25,647 nucleotides of DNA from JAAZZIT01 sp964480525. Its GTDB lineage: Bacteria > Bacillota > Clostridia > Oscillospirales > Ruminococcaceae. The number at the start of each line of letters is the position of its first letter. Within the stretch, counting starts at the first letter, position 1. Shown in pieces: positions 22,167 to 25,647 of the stretch. The notes beneath the pieces are model-generated. The model was not told the origin of the DNA, made no database searches, and was given only the letters and a program-made list of their open reading frames with translations. The translations under genes and the position numbers were made by a program. The stretch covers positions 1 through 25,647 of the forward strand of contig CAYZOV010000022.1 of NCBI GenBank assembly GCA_964480525.1, given 5' to 3'.

Positions 22167-22826
22167 CTATTTGATAGATGGGTCAATATACTGAATCGGG
22201 TCAATCCAGTCACCGTTTTGTTTCAGAGCAAAATGCAGGTGCGGTTTCATAGAAATTTCCGCCTGTGCGGTTTCGCCAACCACACCGATTTTGTCACCTG
22301 CGTCCACCGAATCGCCTGCCTTGACGTTGACGGCGGTTGAAAGGTTGCAATAATAACCCGTTACGCCGTCGGAGTGTTCGATAATCACGCACGTTCCCCA
22401 CATTGTATCGTTTTTGACTTCTTTAACTACGCCTTTGGTCATTGCCTTGACGGTTTCGCCCACATTTGCCTGGATATCCACACCGTCGTGAGTTTTCCAA
22501 ACGTTTAAGGTTTCGTTTTTAACAAGTTCGCCGTTGCTGAACGGGTTAAGAATCACGTCGCTTGAAACAGGCATAAATTTCGGCTGGGTTTGGGTGAGGG
22601 TCGCAAGCTGGTTTCCGATATCAATAGAAAGTTCGGTTTTCTTTGTCGTAGTGGTGGTTGTCGTGGTGGTCGGGGGAGTGTTCACGTTGGTGAGGTCGGT
22701 GTTAATGTCCTTTACGGTTTTGTTATAGGTGATAATTCCCGCACCGCCCACAATTATGGCGCACGAAGCCACCGCAATGTACACGCTGTTTTTTTTGACG
22801 AAATTTTTAAATTTCAAATTTTTCAT
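22167..22826 (-). CDS. spoIIQ: M23-fold membrane protein, SpoIIQ-like
   Basis: This 219-residue protein has an N-terminal membrane anchor (about 14-34), a linker with nine consecutive threonines and a C-terminal M23/LytM domain. Zinc ligands are present: His113 and Asp117 (THDGVD) and His198 in HLH (196-198). The catalytic YxHL motif is changed to YYCNLS, with Asn161 for His, so endopeptidase activity is doubtful. Loss of this His is typical of SpoIIQ, which meets SpoIIIAH across the engulfing membranes. Clostridial SpoIIQ keeps the zinc site, as here. The ATG at 22826 follows GAAAGGA. A TTG six codons upstream overlaps that site. An ordinary cell-wall peptidase is the alternative. Confidence 0.75.
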   Translation of the reverse strand: MKNLKFKNFVKKNSVYIAVASCAIIVGGAGIITYNKTVKDINTDLTNVNTPPTTTTTTTTTKKTELSIDIGNQLATLTQTQPKFMPVSSDVILNPFSNGELVKNETLNVWKTHDGVDIQANVGETVKAMTKGVVKEVKNDTMWGTCVIIEHSDGVTGYYCNLSTAVNVKAGDSVDAGDKIGVVGETAQAEISMKPHLHFALKQNGDWIDPIQYIDPSIK

Positions 22827-22906
22827 AATTTCAAATCCTTTCAAGTGTGAAATTTATTTGCTTGATAGTATTTTTGACCAAATCTGAAAAATTATACAGC
22901 GCAAAC

Positions 22907-22935
22907 AAAAAAAGAGCCTTGAAAAATCAAGGCTC
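22907..22935 (-). terminator. Terminator of the surface-protein gene
   Basis: On the minus strand GAGCCTTGA pairs with TCAAGGCTC (22914-22935) and is followed by seven U. It lies 12 bases beyond the stop codon. Confidence 0.9.
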
Positions 22936-22946
22936 GTAAAAAACGT

Positions 22947-24470
22947 TTAGTAATATCTGTTTTTGTTTTTGATAATGATAACAACTACAAGTGCGATTGC
23001 GCCTGCCGCAAGAACTACGACCAGAATAATAATCGGATTAAATCCGCCCTTGTCGGTGTCCTTAGCGGTGTTGTTTGTTGAATTGTCGTTGGTTTCAACT
23101 GTCTGTGCCGAACCCGGAACAATTTTGCCGTCACTCTCTTTTCTCGGTGAGAATGTGGAGTTATAACCGTCAACGTTTTCGCAAACTGTTCCGTCAGGCT
23201 TTGTAATTTTAATGTTATCCATACGGAAAATTTCCCCTGAATAACCGCTCATAAACGGTAATTCAAATATAACCTTTGTTGCAGGGTCCTGTCCGTCAAG
23301 CTGTGGAGCAATTGCAATAAAGTCTTTTTTGTAAAAGTCGATGTTCTGTCTTGTAAGCGTATCAACTTTCATAATCTTTGCCGCAGTTGTCATAACTTCG
23401 TATTCATCGTTGACCGGGTAAATGTACATAGCTTCGTTAAGGAGAACGTTAGCTGCTTTTTCGTTAAAGAGGTGATAAAACTCAATTGTACATCCGTTAA
23501 ATGATTCAAGACCGAAATCCGACGCACAAAGTTCAAATCCCATACGAACAAGGGTTGCGTCCTCTTCGTTTGCTCCAGGGTAGACTGCATTTCCGTCATC
23601 GTCGTTAAGTGAACCTGCGTATGAAGGGTATGTACCGCTTGGTAAAGCAGATGTCATGTTAGCTTTTACAACAAGGGAAGTAGCCTGATATGAATCTGTG
23701 TTAATCTGGTTAAGTGAAAGTCCGGCTAACGAAGCGTCAGGAGTAAGTTTGACGTAGTTTTTCCATGCCGCACCGTCAAAGGAAATTGTCGGAGCGTCCG
23801 ATTTTGAAGAATCGTCTTTTTTATCGTCCTTCTTTTCGTCGTCCTTCTTGTCGTCCTCTTTTTCTACAGGTTTTTCTTCTTCCTTATCGTCGTCCTTTTT
23901 ATCATCGTCTTTTTTGTCGTCGTCGAATCCGTCGCCGTCAAGGTCAAGTTTTACGGTAAATTCTACGGTTGAAAGACCCTGAACGTCGTCTTTTGCAATA
24001 TAATGGTCGCCGTATTCGTTGTAACCTGCGCCACGCATAAGATTTTTGTCGCCTGTTGTTTCAAACCATGAAACCTGACCGTTTTTGATAGTAAGGTCTA
24101 CGTCAACTTCTTTGCCGTCGATTTTACATTCCGTAACTTCAAAAACCGCAGACGGATAATCGTTTGCGCTGATGTCAATGCACGGAGCAACAACATAAAC
24201 CGTTCCCGCAGGGTTGTCAAGAGAAAGTTTAACGGTTGCCGTGCCGTTGTCTTTGATTTTTGCGTGTTCGGAATTAACCGTGCCTTTGTTGTCCGAAGCC
24301 CCGTCGCCCCAGTAGCAATATCCCCAGTCGCCTGCACTCGAAGCGTCCGCACCGATAATGGCAAACACGTCAAATTCTTCGTCGGCACTTGCAAAAACGG
24401 CGTTGGAAGCAACAACCGAGCCTGCCATAACGAAACAAGTCAACGAGGACATAATTCTTTTAAATTTCAT
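22947..24470 (-). CDS. Secreted, membrane-anchored surface protein with acidic linker
   Basis: This 507-residue protein has a Sec signal peptide (cut near VFA-SADEE, about residue 28). It has two beta-rich domains that look carbohydrate-binding-like: residues about 30-175 (GDWGYCYWGDG) and about 228-445. An Asp/Lys/Glu linker of about 50 residues (for example KKDDDKKDDDKEEEKPVEKE) separates them. Just before the linker, DLDGDGFDDD resembles a calcium-binding DxDxDG loop. The C-terminus has a Thr/Asn-rich stalk, a membrane span (NPIIILVVVLAAGAIALVVVIII) and KNKNRYY. The ATG follows GGAGG. No catalytic domain is recognised, and a role in substrate adhesion is only a guess. Confidence 0.82.
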   Translation of the reverse strand: MKFKRIMSSLTCFVMAGSVVASNAVFASADEEFDVFAIIGADASSAGDWGYCYWGDGASDNKGTVNSEHAKIKDNGTATVKLSLDNPAGTVYVVAPCIDISANDYPSAVFEVTECKIDGKEVDVDLTIKNGQVSWFETTGDKNLMRGAGYNEYGDHYIAKDDVQGLSTVEFTVKLDLDGDGFDDDKKDDDKKDDDKEEEKPVEKEDDKKDDEKKDDKKDDSSKSDAPTISFDGAAWKNYVKLTPDASLAGLSLNQINTDSYQATSLVVKANMTSALPSGTYPSYAGSLNDDDGNAVYPGANEEDATLVRMGFELCASDFGLESFNGCTIEFYHLFNEKAANVLLNEAMYIYPVNDEYEVMTTAAKIMKVDTLTRQNIDFYKKDFIAIAPQLDGQDPATKVIFELPFMSGYSGEIFRMDNIKITKPDGTVCENVDGYNSTFSPRKESDGKIVPGSAQTVETNDNSTNNTAKDTDKGGFNPIIILVVVLAAGAIALVVVIIIKNKNRYY

Positions 24471-24510
24471 TATAATACCTCCAGAATAATTTTTGTTTTA
24501 TTCACATATA

Positions 24511-24539
24511 ATTGTACCTCATTTTTCGTTTATTGTCAA
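24511..24539 (-). promoter_or_regulatory. Promoter of the surface-protein gene
   Basis: On the minus strand TTGACA (24534-24539), 17 bases and TACAAT (24511-24516). Confidence 0.8.
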
Positions 24540-24624
24540 GCTACTTTGTAAAAAATCGTTAATTGTAATAAATTTGTAAACGATATCATATGCAATTTGG
24601 ACGAAACGAAAAATTCAAAAAAGT

Positions 24625-24999
24625 TTAATTATTTGTTTCATAGCATTTTTTCAGTTTTTCCAATGCTTTTTTCTCAATTCTGGAAACATAGGAACGTGAA
24701 ATGTCAAGTTCGGTTGCCACTTCACGTTGGGTGAGGGGTTTGTTGTTGTAAAGACCGTAACGTTTGGAAATTATCTCAAATTCTCGGCGGTCAAGGGAAT
24801 TTTCGACGAATTTGTAAAGTTGAGATGTGCGGATTTTAAGTTCCACGGCGTCGCAAATGTTGTCGTTGTCGGAAATAATGTCCATCAAAGTGAGTTGGTT
24901 GCCGTCTTTGTCGGTGTCTATGGCGGTGTCAAAATAAACCTCGTTGGCGTTCTTTTTCTGCGCCCGAAAGTGCATGAGGATTTCGTTCGCTATCCTCAC
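24625..24999 (-). CDS. sigK: Sporulation sigma factor SigK, 3' part only (interrupted gene)
   Basis: About 124 residues match the C-terminal half of SigK/SigE-type sigma factors: ANEILMHFRAQKK (end of region 2/start of region 3), EVELKIRTSQLYKFVENSLDRREFEIISKRYGL and the region 4 helix-turn-helix LTQREVATELDISRSYVSRIEKKALEKL. The SRIEKKALEKL ending favours SigK over SigE. Region 2, needed for -10 recognition, is missing. At the point where the ...RCIENEILM segment should continue upstream, the sequence changes to a serine recombinase gene. The 3' part is otherwise intact, as expected if excision of an inserted skin-like element restores sigK in the mother cell. A dead fragment is the alternative. 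No separate start is needed. Confidence 0.85.
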   Translation of the reverse strand: MRIANEILMHFRAQKKNANEVYFDTAIDTDKDGNQLTLMDIISDNDNICDAVELKIRTSQLYKFVENSLDRREFEIISKRYGLYNNKPLTQREVATELDISRSYVSRIEKKALEKLKKCYETNN

Positions 25000-25647
25000 C
25001 TAACGGACTTTCAGATTTAGCCGTTTCTTCTGTTGATGTTGGTGGATTGGGAAACTCATAGTCCCCGTCATTGTGGAACAGATACACATGAGCGTTTTCG
25101 CCATCCCACACGATTTTACGGATAAATGTTCTGATTGCGGCACGTTTTTGCTCGACACTGTATTCCTCTATATTCTCGCCCATTGTAGAAAGCAACTGAC
25201 GGATAATATCAAATTCGATTTCCGCAAGGTCGTGCTGTTGCATAATCGCTTCAAGCTCGGCAAGACGTTTTTTCAAACCCTCGCCCTTTTCGTGCAGTTC
25301 GTCAATTTGCTCCATGATATATTTCTCGGCATTTGTACCTTCCGTTTTTCCGAGTGAAAGAACGAGAGCCTTAATATCTTTTTCGTTTTCCTCAATCTGT
25401 GATTTAATCTTTGCAACCTCTGCATCGTAGCCCTCACGATTGCCGTTGATACGCTTCTTGGTCTGCGTAATCTGCTTTGCCATATCGGAGCTTTGCTTGC
25501 CGAAGCTCTTTATCGTTGCAATTATTTTTGCATCAAGCATATTGCCGTTTGCATTCTTCATATCGCAGACATGACTGCGGCTTCGTTCTTTGGTGGTACA
25601 GAGATAGGTATAAATCGGTTCTCCCGTTGCGGTCAGACGATCTGACA
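24929..25647 (-). CDS. Large serine recombinase, C-terminal part (5' end beyond the window)
   Basis: About 239 residues are visible, open to the window edge. They begin with the end of a zinc ribbon (YTYLCTTKERSRSHVCDMKNANG), which supplies the second Cys pair. A long coiled-coil follows (about LKNA to AIMQQHD, with IEENEKDIKALV and LKKRLAELEAIM), then the C-terminal FIRKIVWDGENAHVYLF strand typical of large serine integrases. The catalytic N-terminal domain is outside. It is the enzyme expected to excise the element from sigK, like SpoIVCA in Bacillus. Its last 23 or so codons read through the sigK junction in a different frame and stop at 24929-24931. Base composition is more GC-rich than its neighbours. 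Confidence 0.88.
   Translation of the reverse strand, partial: SDRLTATGEPIYTYLCTTKERSRSHVCDMKNANGNMLDAKIIATIKSFGKQSSDMAKQITQTKKRINGNREGYDAEVAKIKSQIEENEKDIKALVLSLGKTEGTNAEKYIMEQIDELHEKGEGLKKRLAELEAIMQQHDLAEIEFDIIRQLLSTMGENIEEYSVEQKRAAIRTFIRKIVWDGENAHVYLFHNDGDYEFPNPPTSTEETAKSESPLGEDSERNPHALSGAEKERQRGLF
24985..25005. other. Probable attachment-site junction of the skin-like element in sigK
   Basis: SigK homology begins abruptly at about the Ile-Ala-Asn-Glu codons (24993-24982, minus strand), in the segment where intact SigK reads RCIENEILM. The recombinase gene lies immediately on the other side. The exact crossover dinucleotide cannot be fixed without the other end of the element, which is outside the window. 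Confidence 0.55.

Overview
The window looks like a chromosomal stretch from a low-to-moderate GC, spore-forming Clostridia, probably Ruminococcaceae-like. The signs are AGGAGG-type ribosome binding sites, consensus TTGACA/TATAAT promoters, the Gram-positive darA-holB-ricT gene order, a clostridial iscS-iscU-mnmA order, a SpoIIQ-like M23 protein and the 3' half of a sporulation sigma factor of SigK type. The species cannot be named from the sequence alone.

Layout. 1-1160 holds no convincing gene. It is dominated by a roughly 920-base mosaic inverted repeat (24-945) built of smaller palindromes. 1161-3358 (+) is a tight operon: c-di-AMP receptor DarA, DNA polymerase III delta' and RicT. 3477-4736 (-) is a CLC-family anion transporter. 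4983-6965 (+) is a membrane diguanylate cyclase. 7126-9951 (+) makes Fe-S clusters and thiolated tRNA (iscS, iscU, mnmA). 10022-11512 (-) is an unknown membrane protein. 11876-12739 (+) is class II fructose-bisphosphate aldolase. 12886-13395 (+) is a QueT-type transporter behind a probable riboswitch. It is followed by a metal exporter homologue, pyrE, an AEC permease and rsmE. A folded intergenic region lies before rsmE. A small Asp/Cys-rich membrane protein and tRNA-Leu(TAA) come next.

17905-22043 (+) is an accessory cluster transcribed from one visible promoter. It encodes a small secreted four-cysteine protein, a large lipoprotein, two membrane proteins coupled by stop-start overlaps, and an ABC ATPase. 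The ATPase has Glu in place of the Q-loop Gln, as in lantibiotic-immunity ATPases. The set looks like a LanI/LanFEG-like export or self-protection system, but the secreted protein matches no bacteriocin family I recognise. This is the best candidate for an undescribed system.

The right end (minus strand) carries a SpoIIQ-like M23 protein and a surface protein with an acidic linker. Beyond them is the 3' half of a sigK-like gene, directly abutted by the C-terminal part of a large serine recombinase that runs off the window. This is the arrangement of a skin-type intervening element inserted in sigK. The recombinase reading frame crosses the junction and stops inside the sigK segment in another frame.
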